Origin: Actinomycetota bacterium
Lineage (GTDB): Bacteria; Actinomycetota; Actinomycetes; Nanopelagicales; Nanopelagicaceae
Assembly: GCA_009704555.1 (NCBI GenBank)
Contig: WLDY01000049.1
Coordinates: 1 to 5,735, forward strand
Length of the DNA stretch: 5,735 nucleotides
Direction of reading: 5' to 3'
Of this stretch, positions 4,966-5,735 are shown piece after piece. A model generated the notes under the pieces. It ran no database searches. It was not told the origin of the DNA and saw nothing but the letters and a program-made list of their open reading frames with translations. Positions within the stretch are counted from its first letter, which is position 1, and every line of letters begins with the position of its first letter. The translations under genes were made by a program, and so were the position numbers.

Positions 4966-5735
4966 ATGAAATCGACACTTCGCATCCCAAAGGGCTGGAG
5001 CGCATCCGACATCCCGGATCTCTCTGACAAGCGTTTCGTCATCACTGGCGCTACCAGTGGAATCGGTCTAGAGGCGGCGCGCGAGCTGGTTCGCGCTGGC
5101 GGAGAAGTCATCATCGCAGCGAGGAATCCCATCAAGGCAGAGCGCACTGTCCTCGCCCTCGGTCGGGAGAGATCCTCATGGGTCGAATGTGATGTCTCAT
5201 CGCTCAACTCGGTTCGTAGCGCGGCTCGCAAGATCGATGGCAAGTTCGACGTCCTGATCCTCAATGCCGGCATCATGGCGATTCCGTTCACATCCAATGA
5301 GGATGGCTTCGAGATGCAAATGGCAACGAACCATCTTGGACACTTCGCACTTACGACTCTGTTGAAGGACCAGATCACGTCTCGGGTGGTTACTGTCTCG
5401 AGTAGTGCGCATCGGATGGGGGATTTCGGGAGTGGTTCTCTCGACGAGATCTCATCTCGGATCATCGCGGACGAGATCAAGGACTCTTATTCGCCGTGGA
5501 AGGTCTACGGGACCAGCAAACTCGCAAACATGCTCTTTGGATTCGAGTTGGAGCGTCGCGCAAGGGCGAACGACCTTCCATTCACCTCGATGGTGGTTCA
5601 TCCTGGATACGCCGACACCAATCTTCAGTATGTGGCGGCTGATCTCACCGGAGATCAGAATCGCAAGAAGGCGATCTCATGGATGAATCGACTCATGGCA
5701 CAGGATGCATCAATGGGAGCCCTCCCGACTCTTGC
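4966..5735 (+). CDS. Short-chain dehydrogenase/reductase (SDR), 3'-truncated by window edge
   Basis: An NAD(P)(H)-dependent oxidoreductase of the classical SDR fold, nearest in feel to the retinol dehydrogenase / protochlorophyllide reductase-like branch that is abundant in actinobacteria; the substrate cannot be told from sequence. The frame is open to the window end, giving 256 residues with no stop. Motifs: the glycine-rich cofactor site TGATSGIG (residues 27-34), CDVSS (75-79), NAGIM (100-104), N122 in ATNHLGHF, the serine region TVSSSAH (143-149), and YGTSK with catalytic Y181 and K185, followed by VHPGYADTNL (211-220). The N-terminal GWSASDIPDLSDKRF resembles the leader seen in this branch, so the start must be at or before it. 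ATG 4966 is the only start codon between there and the in-frame TAG at 4954 inside the tRNA. There is no room for a ribosome binding site other than the tRNA itself. Confidence 0.95.
   Translation, partial: MKSTLRIPKGWSASDIPDLSDKRFVITGATSGIGLEAARELVRAGGEVIIAARNPIKAERTVLALGRERSSWVECDVSSLNSVRSAARKIDGKFDVLILNAGIMAIPFTSNEDGFEMQMATNHLGHFALTTLLKDQITSRVVTVSSSAHRMGDFGSGSLDEISSRIIADEIKDSYSPWKVYGTSKLANMLFGFELERRARANDLPFTSMVVHPGYADTNLQYVAADLTGDQNRKKAISWMNRLMAQDASMGALPTL

Noticed and set aside
4953..5480. Minus-strand open frame of 175 codons over the SDR gene
   Set aside because: It is antisense to the SDR motifs, which are in a clear + strand frame starting at 4966. The translation is serine- and arginine-rich without a recognisable fold.
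1..5735. Mobile elements, CRISPR arrays, riboswitches, attachment sites at the tRNA
   Set aside because: No transposase, integrase, inverted or direct repeat array, or copy of the tRNA 3' end was seen. The sequence after the tRNA is an ordinary gene of similar composition, so there is no sign of an integrated island within the window.

Overview
This window reads as a compact housekeeping stretch of an actinobacterial chromosome, with every recognisable gene on the + strand and little space between genes. The actinobacterial assignment rests on three things: gene order (nadD, then rsfS, then a GpgP-type histidine phosphatase, as around Rv2421c-Rv2419c of Mycobacterium tuberculosis); a 46-residue membrane protein just upstream of nadD; and an apparent leaderless promoter of the TANNNT-ATG type. 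The base composition looks moderate (by eye somewhat above 50% GC), lower than Streptomyces or Mycobacterium. A lineage such as the Acidimicrobiia is possible but is a guess.

Layout. Positions 1-960 hold the 3' part of mnmA (tRNA 2-thiouridylase), with the N-terminal PP-loop lying outside the window. ligA (NAD+-dependent DNA ligase) follows after 13 bases at 974-3010. The ribosome binding site of ligA overlaps the mnmA stop, so these two probably form one transcript. A short spacer with a TAGAAT -10 element leads into a single-pass membrane protein of 46 residues (3042-3182). Then come nadD (3202-3795), rsfS (3782-4174, overlapping nadD by 14 bases) and a gpgP-like phosphatase (4171-4839, ATGA overlap with rsfS). 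A 49-base spacer contains a possible hairpin and a possible -10 box. It precedes a well-formed tRNA-Ala(GGC) at 4889-4961. Four bases later starts a short-chain dehydrogenase/reductase gene, which runs off the window end.

How the genes fit together. mnmA and tRNA-Ala belong to translation, rsfS silences ribosome assembly under starvation, and nadD makes the dinucleotide precursor of NAD+, the cofactor that LigA consumes and that the SDR may use as NAD(P)H. The phosphatase is most like the mycobacterial enzyme that releases glucosylglycerate, but its substrate here is inferred.

I found no mobile element, CRISPR array, phage gene or clearly undescribed system. The points most worth a second look are the SDR start codon lying directly behind a tRNA, the leaderless small membrane gene ahead of nadD, and a strong excess of GATC tetramers over the whole window.
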